From contig CAVOYQ010000001.1 in assembly GCA_963700705.1 (NCBI GenBank), positions 1-64,000 of the forward strand: 64,000 bases of DNA, read 5' to 3'. Under the pieces are notes generated by a model. The model was given only the letters and a program-made list of their open reading frames with translations, was not told the origin of the DNA and made no database searches. Shown piece by piece: positions 8,615 to 17,323 of this stretch. Made by a program: the position numbers and the translations under genes. This DNA comes from JAHEFT01 sp963700705. Lineage in GTDB: Bacteria > Pseudomonadota > Gammaproteobacteria > Xanthomonadales > SZUA-36. The first letter of the stretch is position 1, and each line of letters starts with the position of its first letter.

Positions 8615-10113
8615 ATGAGCGACAGGCCTATTGAAATTATCAAATCCCGCAGAAGAGCAGATCTGACTCGATCGCGGGTCAGTCCGGTTTGCCTGGTAAT
8701 CGCCAGCAGCCTGGTCTTATTACTTGCCGCGTGTGCGACCAAACCGCCCCCCAGCCGCGAAGAAATTCAGCAGCAGGCCGGCACCCTGTCGGAGATGAAC
8801 CTGGATCAGCCCTGGAGGGCCGGGGATTATTCATCGGTCCCATAGCGGATGACTGGCTGGCCACGTTCGAAGATCCGCAACTCGATGCGCTGGTTGTCGA
8901 GGCGATTGCCAGCAACCCGGACCTGGCGGTAGCCGCGACGAAAGTCGAACAGGCCGAACAATATGTCGTGCAGGCCAAGGCCGCATTGCTGCCGGCGATC
9001 AACATTTTTGGCACCGGCGGGTTTAAGTCGGGTGGCGGTGATGCGAGTTCACCGCTGCAGGGTCTGTCCCTGGGGGTCTCCTGGGAGCCCGACCTGTGGG
9101 GTCGCCTGCGCTATGGCCGGAATGCCGCACAAGCCAGCTACGCCTCGGTCGCTGCTGATTTTGAGTTCAGCCGCCAGTCTCTGGCCGCCACGGTGGCCCG
9201 CGCCTGGTTCACGGCCAGCGAGGCCTGGTTGCAGCTGCAGATTGCCGGCGACCTGGTCGAAGCCCAGAAACTCCTGTTGGAGATGGCCGAAACCCGCTGG
9301 CGGATAGGGCCGGGCAACGAACAGGAAGTAGCTATGGCGCGTGCCACGCTGGGCAGTTTTCGTGACGCCGAGCGCCAGGTTGAACTGGCGTACAGCCAAA
9401 GTGTGCGGGCGCTGGAATTATTGCTGGGGCGTTACCCGGCTGCGGAACTGGAAACCCGGCAGAGCCTGACCGCGATGCCTGGCCCGATACCGGCCGGGTT
9501 CCCACTGCAGATGCTGGAACGCCGCCCTGACATGGTCGCGGCCGAGCAGCGCGTAGCAGTGGCGTTCAACCTTGTCGGTGAGGCCAAGGCGGCGCGTCTG
9601 CCGGCCATCGTGATCAACGCCAATGTCGCGTCCATTTCGAGCAGTATCCTGCAATTGCAGGAGGGCTACTCAAACCCCAGTGTCGGGATAGGAGCGAATC
9701 TTTCTGCTCCCATTTACCGTGGTGGCGCCCTCAAGGCCCAGGTCGAGATCCGCACCCTGGAGCAAAAGGAAGCCATTGCCGACTATGCACGGCTGGCATT
9801 GCGTGCCCTGGGTGACGTCGAGAACAGCCTGGCCGCGAGCGAAAACCTGGCAGCAAGGCAGGCCCTGCTGGAACAAGCGGTGGTGGACAACGAACGCGCG
9901 CTGGAATTGATCCAGACCAGCTATCGCATCGGAAACGCTGACCTGCGTGCCGTGCAGCAACAGATGATCAGCCTGCAATCCGCCCGTCAGACCCTTCTGA
10001 GGGTGGAAAGCGACCGCCTCAGTCAGCGGACGATATTGCACCTGGCCCTCGGTGGAAGCTTCGAACCGCTAACTGTAGAGCCCGGTGAGCCGGTAGCCCA
10101 ATCCCACCCGTAA
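8615..10113 (+). CDS. OprM/NodT-family outer-membrane factor lipoprotein (frameshifted)
   Basis: A lipoprotein signal peptide (SLVLLLAACA, acylated Cys in LAAC) and the start of the mature protein lie in one frame that stops at 8845. The TolC-like body continues in a second frame from ~8835 (DDWLATFEDPQLDALV, LGVSWEPDLWGRLRYG, LQMLERRPDMVAAEQ, NLSAPIYRGG) to 10113. Together they make a normal ~495-residue NodT-type channel with two efflux repeats. One indel near 8837 (within GGTCCCATAG) explains the break. It follows the HlyD gene directly and should provide the outer-membrane duct of that exporter. Confidence 0.8.
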
Positions 10114-10159
10114 AGTAGCAAAACAGGCAGCCCCGACACGTGCCACAGGAGTGGTTCCC

Positions 10160-11434
10160 ATGAGTGTTTCCCGGCTTGAAAAAACCACGGAATTCGACTC
10201 CCTTATTGTCGCAACCGTAAAGCCAATAAGAGTGCTTAGTGCGCTGCGTTGGCCGCTTGCGGCAGAAGCAAAATTTCTGGACTCCTGGCGCGCGGGGCAA
10301 CCTTCGCTGCCTGACGTGAAGCTTGAGCCCCGGCATCACGATCTGGAAATAGCTGCATTGAAAGAACTCCAGTCGAAGTGTGATCGTGCCCATCCGCTGG
10401 ACAACCTGATATTCAAGACCGCACGCAGTTACGAGACAGCTGCCAGAATGCTCGGTGCAATCGGAACCCCGGACTTCACCAGGCATTCAATCGAGTTGTA
10501 TGGAAAACCCGATGACTCGTACAAATACCAGGATTTTACTGCCCTGGACGCCGCTGAATTTTTTCTGCAACACACCGAAGCGATGATGGGTGGTTACGTC
10601 GTGCCGCGGGTAAGCGCTGACATTCCCGCCGAGATTTTCGCAGTAAAACTGCAACAAGCCATCAATGATTTTTTTGACGCTGACACGGTGGATGTGGTGC
10701 TTGATCCGAAACTGTCCTCCAAGGCGGTCGCGGGGTCCAGGCGCGTCACGTTGCGCGCCGATGCCCTTTTCTCGGAACTGGATTTGAATCAATTGCTCGA
10801 GCACGAAGCGAAGGTGCATACGGCGACCATGCTGAACGGTAAACGGCAGCAGAACCTGCGCCTGTTGTCTTTAGGCGCGCCTCGAACAACACGAACTCAG
10901 GAGGGGATCGCGGTACTGGCCGAACTGATCACAATATCGCTTGATCTGACACGTCTGCGTCGCATCGCGCTGCGGATCAAGGCGGTGGCGATGGCTATAG
11001 AAGGCGCCGACTTTATCGAAGTGTTCAAAATGTTCCTGGAAGCCGGACAAAGTGAAACAGAAAGCTATCAGTCGACGGTGCGGTGCTTTCGCGGTGGGGA
11101 CGTTTCGGGCAGGGCGGTATTCACGAAAGACACGGTCTATCTGAAGGGCATGATGGAGGTTTACGCGTTTTTCGCGGTGTGTATTCGCGAAAACCGGCCG
11201 GAATTGGCCAATGCCATATTTGCTGGCCGCCTGACGCTCGGTGATATTGTCGAACTGGCGCCGTACTTTGAAACCGGGTTTCTCCAGGGACCTTATTACA
11301 TACCGCATTGGGCTCGCGACTTGCGAACATTGGCCTCGGTTTTTGCCTGCAATGCGTTTTTCACCCGGATTGACCTGTCCAAAGCAAAACTCGAAAACTT
11401 CGTTCAATTTGAAGAAAAAATCGCCGTGGGATAA
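10160..11434 (+). CDS. QEGLA-motif (DUF1704 / MATCAP-like) zinc metallopeptidase
   Basis: Around residues 215-220 the protein has HEAKVH, an HExxxH zinc motif, followed ~30 residues later by TQEGIA, the QEGLA-type motif that names the family (its Glu is the third ligand candidate). The family includes bacterial 'flavohemoglobin expression-modulating' proteins and the eukaryotic tubulin carboxypeptidase MATCAP. Length (424 residues) is normal. ATG 10160 is preferred over GTG 10151 because AGGAG overlaps the latter and lies eight bases before the former. No signal peptide is visible, so it is probably cytosolic. The bacterial substrate is unknown. Confidence 0.75.
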   Translation: MSVSRLEKTTEFDSLIVATVKPIRVLSALRWPLAAEAKFLDSWRAGQPSLPDVKLEPRHHDLEIAALKELQSKCDRAHPLDNLIFKTARSYETAARMLGAIGTPDFTRHSIELYGKPDDSYKYQDFTALDAAEFFLQHTEAMMGGYVVPRVSADIPAEIFAVKLQQAINDFFDADTVDVVLDPKLSSKAVAGSRRVTLRADALFSELDLNQLLEHEAKVHTATMLNGKRQQNLRLLSLGAPRTTRTQEGIAVLAELITISLDLTRLRRIALRIKAVAMAIEGADFIEVFKMFLEAGQSETESYQSTVRCFRGGDVSGRAVFTKDTVYLKGMMEVYAFFAVCIRENRPELANAIFAGRLTLGDIVELAPYFETGFLQGPYYIPHWARDLRTLASVFACNAFFTRIDLSKAKLENFVQFEEKIAVG

Positions 11435-11483
11435 GCGTCTGGGGTACCTAAAATGTTCTCACCAGAACGATACTGCGGATTCG

Positions 11484-12554
11484 CTAATTTCCGCGGGGCT
11501 TTCGTTTCGGGAACAGGGCTTCAAGAACATACAATGCCGCAACGGCATAAACCGCGGCCGCCCCCAGTTCCCCCAGGCGATCCGTAAACTTCGCGCCACC
11601 GCCATCATCATAGGAACCCATGGCGCTGCCGAGCAGGATCAGGGTTGAACTCAATGCAAGCCCTGCGAGTGGCGCCCACGGCGCGCCCGACATGATCAGG
11701 CGGGAAAAAATCAGCATGACCGTCAATGACAGCGTTGCCAGGAAGGCAAAGTTTGGAACCATCACCAGCAATGTATACAGGACCATCGCAGCCAGACCCG
11801 CAATGATGTTTGCGCCCAGAATGCCCTTCGCTAAAAACCGGCTGCGCTCCAGGCTAAGCTGTTGAATGAAGAGGGCGGTGTATATCGGCGTATGGACATT
11901 GGTCCAGTCGAAGCTGAAGTAAGCCCAGGTCAAAGAACCCGTAATCGCGGTCATGATCCAGGCTTGCCGGTTGACTTCCTCAGGCGGCAACAAGGGTTTT
12001 GGAATTGGCGCAGGCTCCGAGGGTAATGCCGGGAACAGCGCGAACATGGCCGAAGCAACGACCAGGGACAATGCGATATTGCCCACGAAAGAACCGGACA
12101 TCTGCCAGGTTAGTTGTGCCGAATACTTCGCAGCCATCGGCAACAACATGAAGCCGATCAGCAGCAACAGGACAACCAGTTTCGAGCCCCCGCGGAGATT
12201 GTAGCGAAAGGTCCAGAACAGCCCGGGAATCAGCGCCGCAAGGAATACGATCGGGAACTGGCGGGCAAAATCCGCCCCCAGGTAACAGGCCAGCATAATC
12301 AGAAAAGTGACCATAAGTATGCGGGCTGACGAAGTCAACGAAGGCGCCTCGCGCCTTTGCAGCAAAGGAATCACGAAACACGGGGCCAGGTAGGCCAGCG
12401 TCCAGTTGAAAGCCATTGCAACAAGGAACGTCAGCGTGGCGCCGAAGGCGAGGCGGGCGATCCGCCGGTCGCGGGTACGAACAGCGGTCGCATCAGCCGA
12501 CCTTTCAGGGGCGGCAGCGGCCTGCATTTTTTCGGCTGTGGCCTCAATAGGCAT
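11484..12554 (-). CDS. DUF2955/FUSC-like inner-membrane transporter
   Basis: 356 residues with about nine hydrophobic helices in two blocks separated by a proline-rich cytosolic linker (PSEPAPIPKPLLPPEE, residues ~178-195), the repeated arrangement of aromatic-acid-exporter/FUSC-like proteins. Its start overlaps the last 11 bases of the repaired HlyD frame upstream, so the two are translationally coupled and should form an AaeAB/EmrAB-like efflux pair. It converges on the QEGLA gene with a 49-base gap. Confidence 0.7.
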   Translation of the reverse strand: MPIEATAEKMQAAAAPERSADATAVRTRDRRIARLAFGATLTFLVAMAFNWTLAYLAPCFVIPLLQRREAPSLTSSARILMVTFLIMLACYLGADFARQFPIVFLAALIPGLFWTFRYNLRGGSKLVVLLLLIGFMLLPMAAKYSAQLTWQMSGSFVGNIALSLVVASAMFALFPALPSEPAPIPKPLLPPEEVNRQAWIMTAITGSLTWAYFSFDWTNVHTPIYTALFIQQLSLERSRFLAKGILGANIIAGLAAMVLYTLLVMVPNFAFLATLSLTVMLIFSRLIMSGAPWAPLAGLALSSTLILLGSAMGSYDDGGGAKFTDRLGELGAAAVYAVAALYVLEALFPKRKPRGN

Positions 12555-13606
12555 AGGAGAGCCAGCCCATCAGCCGGATCCAGGCAGCAGCCTAACGTGT
12601 TCAGGATCCAACTGTCGCCGGTGTACACGATGACATCGGCCTGGCCATTGAGCATGCGGCGGATGTCGGTGCTTTCGCTGCCGATCTCGTAGCCCTGCAT
12701 GCGGATGCGCACCGGAAAACGCTGCGGGTCGCGCATCCATCCATCTATTTCCGGCGGCTTCGGCAGGTCGCCCGCCATTTGAACGCCAACGGAAGCGCCG
12801 ATGCTGAAGCTGCTGACAACACCGTCAAAGATTCTGCCTGGATAAAGGTCCAGGTTGAGCTCGACCGGGTCACCGATGTTGATCCTGGCGATGTTGTTCT
12901 CGGTCAGGTAAGCCTCAACCCAGACATCCTCAAAAGAAACGAAGCTCATCAGCGGCTGGCCCGCCTTGGCATAGGTCCCCTGGGCGACTTGCAAATCAAC
13001 TACGGTCCCCGGTGCGGGCGCAAATAACTCTGTCCACTCCAGGTGGAGTTCTGCTTCCCCTAGCGCGGCGATGGCAGCACGGATGCGGGAATTGTCCGCC
13101 CCTTCCTGGCCAAGTTGCTGTCTTGCCCGTTCGAGATCTGCGTTGGCAGCGACCAACTGGCTTTTCGCAGCTGATATTCTGGCTCTCAGGCTATCGGCTT
13201 CGGATACGGAAACGACCCCCTCTTTCTCCAGTTTGAAGTATCGTTCGCCCTGGACTTGCAGGTTGTCGAGATTTATTTGCGCCTGTGTGACACTGGCCTG
13301 GGCAACTTCGACCTGGGCTGAACTGGCGCCGACTTCCTGTGAGGCTGAATCCAGTTCCGACCGGGCCTGGTCCACCTCGAAGGCGAAAGGTCGCGGATCG
13401 ATTCGGGCCAGCAGGTCGCCTGTCTGGACCACCTGGCCGTTGCTCACGGCGAGTGCGGAAACATTCCCCGAAACCTGCGGCACCACGTCCACCACGACGG
13501 CTTTCAGGCGCGCATTGGACGTATAGGGTGTAAACCGGTCGGCTACCAGGTACCAGGTAAACAGTAGCAGTGAGATAAATGCGAATAGCAGCGTGGTTTT
13601 TTTCAT
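12544..13606 (-). CDS. HlyD/EmrA-family adaptor of the DUF2955 exporter (frameshifted 3' end)
   Basis: Single N-terminal TM helix (TLLFAFISLLLFTWYLVA), lipoyl halves (VVPQVSGNVSALAV; LFAPAPGTVVDLQVAQG) around a helical hairpin, then a barrel (YLTENNIARINIGDPVEL). The original frame runs on to 12431 with non-family sequence after SWILNTLG. In the next frame the natural end AAWIRLMGWLSYAY stops at 12544, inside the start of the DUF2955 gene. An indel near 12590 therefore hides the true terminus. Length after repair is ~353 residues, typical for this adaptor class. Confidence 0.8.
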
Positions 13607-13696
13607 TACGTTCTCGCTGGGTTTTGTTCAATTATTTTGAGTAGTAAAAGCCATTAAACATCGCTTTCGGTTGAGAGGCTACCCGAAAAATTACGA

Positions 13697-14446
13697 GTGA
13701 CGCTAAGCTATGGTGATCATTTATGCTTGATACTCGGGCGCATCGGTGTTCCGATTATTTACACCTGGCCGGCCGGGCACCCTGGTCTGTTTGGCTACAC
13801 CTATGACCGGGAGTCGAGTGAATTCACCGTTTATCACCTGAGGCGCGTGATCAAATACCTGGCGAGTTTCCCGGAGGTGGAAAGAATCAACATTATTGCC
13901 CATAGCCGTGGAACCGATGTCGCGGTTTCGGCCTTGCGGGAGTTGACCATTGAAGCCCGCGCTGAAGGGGTTAATCCGCGCGAAAAGCTCAAAATTCACA
14001 ATTTCGTGCTGGCCGCGCCTGACCTGGATGCACAGGTCGCCATACAGCGTATCGTTGGCGACTACCTGACGCTGAGCGCTGATCGCTTCACGATGTACAC
14101 CTCGCCGGCGGACAAGGCGATTGGTTGGTCCAGCAAACTGTTTGACAGCCCGAGAGGACGCATGGGTAACCTGCAGGTTGTGGATCTGCCGGAGGAAATG
14201 AGAAAAGCCATGGAAGTCAGTTCTGCAAACTTTTCAGTCATCAATTTCATGTCCACTTCGGATAAATCGGACTCCAATGCAGACAGTTTTGGCCACAGCT
14301 ACTTTCGTGACGCGCCAACGGTCAGTTCAGACCTGATATTGATGTTGCGCGATGACCTGAATCCCGGCCCTCCGGGACGGCCTTTGGAGTACCTGGGCTC
14401 GAAGTTCTGGCGGGTGCCGCCGGGGTATCCGGCTACCAATCCTTAA
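13697..14446 (+). CDS. DUF900-type alpha/beta hydrolase, 5'-truncated
   Basis: The frame starts inside the fold: RIGVPIIYTWPAGHPGLFGY and YDRESSEFT correspond to the strand and helix just before the nucleophile elbow, which is AHSRGTD (G/A-H-S-x-G, Ser nucleophile). Family members have ~100 further N-terminal residues including a VHGFN oxyanion-hole strand; here the upstream 90 bases offer no such sequence in any frame. The gene is thus either truncated or damaged by more than one indel. The C-terminus (SFGHSYFRDAP, a likely catalytic His) looks intact. The substrate is unknown. Confidence 0.55.
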   Translation: MTLSYGDHLCLILGRIGVPIIYTWPAGHPGLFGYTYDRESSEFTVYHLRRVIKYLASFPEVERINIIAHSRGTDVAVSALRELTIEARAEGVNPREKLKIHNFVLAAPDLDAQVAIQRIVGDYLTLSADRFTMYTSPADKAIGWSSKLFDSPRGRMGNLQVVDLPEEMRKAMEVSSANFSVINFMSTSDKSDSNADSFGHSYFRDAPTVSSDLILMLRDDLNPGPPGRPLEYLGSKFWRVPPGYPATNP

Positions 14447-14575
14447 ATGGGCTCTGGCCCCCTTTACCTTATTGGTGCATTGAAGTCCCGGGTGGCGGTG
14501 ATCGACCCTGGTCACTTTCCGCTAATTGCCGGAAACAAGCAAATGAAATCCATGGAAGTCAAAAAAATCAGGTAA

Positions 14576-15244
14576 TTAACACCAACTGGCTTCTAACGTC
14601 GGATGTCTGGCCAGTTCCTCGATGTTGGCATTAAGAATGCGGTAGCCCACATTGCCATAAAGGAGTTGGCGACCTTCATTGAGAACCCAGGTGGGGCTGC
14701 CGCGCATCCCCAATGCATTGGCACTGCGCTGGTCATCGCTCAAAGCGGCTATCGCACTGCCATCGCGCAGTGCAGTTTTCAGTAACTGCTCGTCAATATT
14801 TTCGGCCTCTGCACACTCAATGAGTGTTGAATAATCGTTGATGTCTCTGGCCTCTGAAAAAAATGCCCGTCGGATGCGAAGCGCAACGGGTTCAACGAGG
14901 GCTTCGTCAGTCACCAGGGCCACAGCCTTGAGAAACAAGTGTGCCTGTAGTGAAGATCGTGGGCGCACCTTAGTCCATATATCAGGGTTAACCTCGAGGT
15001 TTTCGAATGATGCCGCCGATTTTACGACATGGGCGCCAAATTTCTCGAAGCCGTCCGCTTCTCCCCACTGCGTGGCAATCTTGCGGTGGCTGTCACCAAA
15101 AATATCAAGATAGCGGTGGCGAATGGTGACTCTTCCAGCCCATTGACGATTGAGTTCCTCCAGGCGTGGCTGCGCAATCCATGCCCAAACACAAAGTACA
15201 TCGGTGTAATAATCTATAAGGATAGGGGCAGCAGTATGGGGCAT
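14576..15244 (-). CDS. DsbA/FrnE-family thioredoxin-fold protein
   Basis: 222 residues. YYTDVLCVWAW is the DsbA/HCCA-isomerase active-site loop with Cys18, and GMRGSPTWVLNEG near 190 contains the cis-Pro loop. The usual second Cys of CxxC is replaced by Ala (C-V-W-A), so it cannot act as an ordinary dithiol oxidase. It may use glutathione like kappa-class/HCCA-isomerase relatives, or be a single-Cys reductant. No signal peptide, hence cytosolic. It lies near rhodanese and desulfinase-like genes on the same strand. Confidence 0.7.
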   Translation of the reverse strand: MPHTAAPILIDYYTDVLCVWAWIAQPRLEELNRQWAGRVTIRHRYLDIFGDSHRKIATQWGEADGFEKFGAHVVKSAASFENLEVNPDIWTKVRPRSSLQAHLFLKAVALVTDEALVEPVALRIRRAFFSEARDINDYSTLIECAEAENIDEQLLKTALRDGSAIAALSDDQRSANALGMRGSPTWVLNEGRQLLYGNVGYRILNANIEELARHPTLEASWC

Positions 15245-15260
15245 TTACAAATTCCTCTGT

Positions 15261-15371
15261 TTATTCAAATGGGTTCAGAATGCGAACACCCGTACCCTCA
15301 AAATCAACCGTATTTCGGGTAACCAGGGTTAAATCATGGGTGAGCGCCGTTGCGGCAATTTGTTTGTCCAG
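15261..15371 (-). pseudogene. VapC PIN toxin, C-terminal remnant
   Basis: The minus strand encodes 36 codons: LDKQIAATALTHDLTLVTRN, then VDFEGTGVRILNPFE and a stop at 15261. This is the last third of a VapC toxin: the D-x-x-I-A-A-T-A-L helix, the L-x-T-R-N strand and the C-terminal strand. The rest is missing, replaced upstream by the end of the rhodanese gene seven bases away, so it cannot be active. It is not actinobacterial in style, unlike the remnants at the left edge. Confidence 0.7.
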
Positions 15372-15377
15372 GGCATT

Positions 15378-15695
15378 TCAAGACGACTGCTTTTCCAAAG
15401 GCAGGCCGGCATTTCGCCAACCGAGCATGTGCCCGTCCAGAAGTGTTGTATTGCGATATCCAAAGGCGGCCAAAAGCCGCTTTGCTATCATGGCGCGCGG
15501 GCCATGTTCACAGGTGATCACCAGTTCGATATTCTTGTTCGCGGGCAAGCGTGCCCGCTTTAGAAGAATCTTCAGTATCGGCGCATGGATGGCCCCCGGG
15601 ATGCAGCCGCGTTTGTACTCATACGCACTACGCGCATCGATAACCTGCGGCGCGTTGCCTAGTTTGACTAGTTGGGCCAATTCAGTGTTTTTCAT
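15378..15695 (-). CDS. Single-domain rhodanese
   Basis: 105-residue rhodanese homologue. VIDARSAYEYKRGCIPGAIHAP is the family N-terminal signature. CEHGPRA is the six-residue active loop with the persulfide-forming Cys (Cys62), and DGHMLGWRNAGLPLEK is the closing motif. ATG 15695 is chosen because GAGGAG lies seven bases upstream. It may shuttle sulfane sulfur for the neighbouring sulfur-related genes; the partner is inferred only from position. Confidence 0.75.
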   Translation of the reverse strand: MKNTELAQLVKLGNAPQVIDARSAYEYKRGCIPGAIHAPILKILLKRARLPANKNIELVITCEHGPRAMIAKRLLAAFGYRNTTLLDGHMLGWRNAGLPLEKQSS

Positions 15696-16039
15696 CACAA
15701 TACTCCTCTTTTCTCATAGTAGGAAAATACACGCAATTCCTGTGGTTGTTTTCATATGTTCAAGTCTCCCGGATACTAATTAGTGGTACAAAAATAAAAA
15801 AAATCACCTGCAACGTTATCTATGCGCAGAATTTTGCCCAAAACATCTCTCGTCCGGTCAATCATTTCCCACATGCAATTTATAAAAAGCCGTTCAAGCA
15901 CAATGATCGCCCGCTCTTCAGGGCGCAGATGATGATAGTTGCTCATTTGATCCATATTGCCTCATGCTGTTGCACTTGCAATTGGATTCTAAGCAGAGCC
16001 CTTTTACACTTCAGGCCGCTTGTTCCAGACGCACGTTTT
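15696..16039. other. AT-rich gap between rhodanese and nitroreductase genes
   Basis: A 344-base stretch upstream of the rhodanese gene, so it should hold that gene's promoter. The only other content I see is the possible transposase scrap listed separately. No stem-loop with a T-run is evident. Confidence 0.4.
15776..15946 (-). pseudogene. Possible IS30-like transposase N-terminal scrap
   Basis: A 56-codon minus-strand frame begins SNYHHLRPEERAIIVLERL, which resembles the start of IS30-family transposases (Y-x-H-L-x-x-E-E-R-x-x-I-x-x-L). The following MWEMIDRTRDVLGKILR is only loosely like the expected helix-turn-helix, and the DDE domain is absent. No inverted repeats were found. This is a weak call based on the first ~18 residues. 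Confidence 0.25.
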
Positions 16040-16879
16040 TCATTTCCACGTCACATCGACAGGTTTCCGCAATGGAAGCCTCTGAAAAGTCTCTGCCGGG
16101 TATCCAAGCAGGATCGTACCGAAGGAGACGGTGCCTTCCGGCAGCCCGAGGAGTTCGATCAGGGGCGGGTAGGCTTGCGCGGCGGTGTTGATGCCGCCGC
16201 TCCAGCTGCTGCCAAGCCCGAGGGCATGAGCGCCGAGTTGCGCGTAAGCCAGGCCGATCGTGGCCGCCTGTGGTGCGGTGCGTTCGTCTTTGGGCGCCCA
16301 GGCCTGGATGAAGCAAGGCGCTCCGCGGGAAATTTGATCGTTGCCGGCGTCCCAGGCATCGGTGAAGAGTTCAAGCTTGGCCTCCTTGTGCAGCGCCGGG
16401 TTCGATTCCTTTACGCTCTTCATCCAGTCGATAGACATCTCGGCGATTTTGCGAACTTTCGCAGGCTCGCTGATCACGACCCAGCGAACAATCTGCCGGT
16501 TTCCGCCGTTCGGGGCCATGCGGGCGATCTCCAGGCATTGCAGGATCTTCTCCCGCTCAACAGGCTTGTTCACGTAGACACGGACCGAGCGCCTTGAAAC
16601 CAGGAACTGCCTGGCTTCATCCCAAGTCGGGAGGAGGCGGCTATCGACCGGTTCACAGTCTTCAGGCCCCATCGAGCGATGCTGCATTGCGCCGGTCGGG
16701 CACACGGCCACGCAATGACCGCAGTCGATGCAGAGCTTCCAGGAGTCTTCAGTCGGAACAGGGGTGCGGTCTCCCCTGGTGATCAGGGCGCCCGGGCAGG
16801 TACGGATGCAACTGCCGCAGGAAATACATAAACTCTCATCCACCTGGATAATTGTGTCCAGGTTGTAGGCTGTGTTCAT
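16040..16879 (-). CDS. Ferredoxin-domain nitroreductase-family protein
   Basis: 279 residues in two parts. The N-terminus holds two [4Fe-4S] motifs: Cys18/21/24/28 (CISCGSCIRTCPG) and Cys50/53/56/60 (CIDCGHCVAVCPTGA). From ~95 a nitroreductase FMN fold follows (SRRSVRVYVNKPV, ARMAPNGGNRQ, ALGLGSSWSGG, GTILLGYPAE). Such fusions move low-potential electrons from ferredoxin through FMN to an unknown acceptor and are common in anaerobic or redox-specialised metabolism. It lies on the same strand as the desulfinase-like gene and may supply reduced flavin or reduce its product, but that is inference. Confidence 0.8.
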   Translation of the reverse strand: MNTAYNLDTIIQVDESLCISCGSCIRTCPGALITRGDRTPVPTEDSWKLCIDCGHCVAVCPTGAMQHRSMGPEDCEPVDSRLLPTWDEARQFLVSRRSVRVYVNKPVEREKILQCLEIARMAPNGGNRQIVRWVVISEPAKVRKIAEMSIDWMKSVKESNPALHKEAKLELFTDAWDAGNDQISRGAPCFIQAWAPKDERTAPQAATIGLAYAQLGAHALGLGSSWSGGINTAAQAYPPLIELLGLPEGTVSFGTILLGYPAETFQRLPLRKPVDVTWK

Positions 16880-16937
16880 TTCATTCTCCAGGTTGCAAAA
16901 AGCAAAAAGGGCTCAGCGAAATGGGCTCTAACCCCTT

Positions 16938-17222
16938 TTACATTTCGCTATCGTCCTTTATCCGACAGACGCCCGAAATATCTCCAGGAGCACAGCAGAT
17001 GGGCTGTCCCGCAATTGCCGATTCAATTTCGCTATCCCGGATAGCATCGAGCGCTTGTTGTGCTTCTTGTTTTTTGCTGCGCAATTCTTCCATTTGTTGT
17101 TGCAGGCCGGCATTCGCGTCGGCACCCGTTTGGGCCGCTTTTGCCTCAAGCGTTCTAAGTTTTGTTTCCCAAAACCTGATTTGAGAGTTCAGCCTGGTGA
17201 TTTCGGTCTTTTGGGCTTGCAT
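16938..17222 (-). CDS. Small coiled-coil protein (sll1863-like)
   Basis: 94 residues, of which the first ~70 are a heptad-rich helix (TEITRLNSQIRFWETKL, QQQMEELRSKKQEAQQALDA) like the stress-associated sll1863-type coiled-coil proteins. In that family the tail is usually a Trp-containing amphipathic helix after S-E-S-A-W; here the sequence departs after DSEIESA into a Cys-rich end (ICCAPGDISGVC). This may mean an altered terminus or a frameshift. It sits downstream of the desulfinase-like gene on the same strand. Confidence 0.5.
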   Translation of the reverse strand: MQAQKTEITRLNSQIRFWETKLRTLEAKAAQTGADANAGLQQQMEELRSKKQEAQQALDAIRDSEIESAIAGQPICCAPGDISGVCRIKDDSEM

Positions 17223-17235
17223 AAAATGCTCCTAA

Positions 17236-17299
17236 CATTAATATCGGCGAGTTGCCGGGGCGGTCGTAGCTGACCGCCCCGGCACAATCGTTAATGTTG
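17236..17299. terminator. Strong hairpin between desulfinase-like and coiled-coil genes
   Basis: GCCGGGGCGGTC at 17254-17265 pairs perfectly with GACCGCCCCGGC at 17272-17283 around a six-base GTAGCT loop. An outer AACATTAA / TTAATGTT pair (about 17235-17242 and 17291-17298) extends the stem. There is no T-run on either strand, so it is more likely an mRNA stabiliser or attenuator between co-transcribed genes than a classical terminator. Confidence 0.45.
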
Positions 17300-17323
17300 G
17301 CCCGTTCTGCCGGCTTGCAACGG

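Noticed and set aside
15746..16597. Plus-strand frame opposite the nitroreductase
   Set aside because: Shadow frame; the minus strand has clear ferredoxin and FMN motifs.
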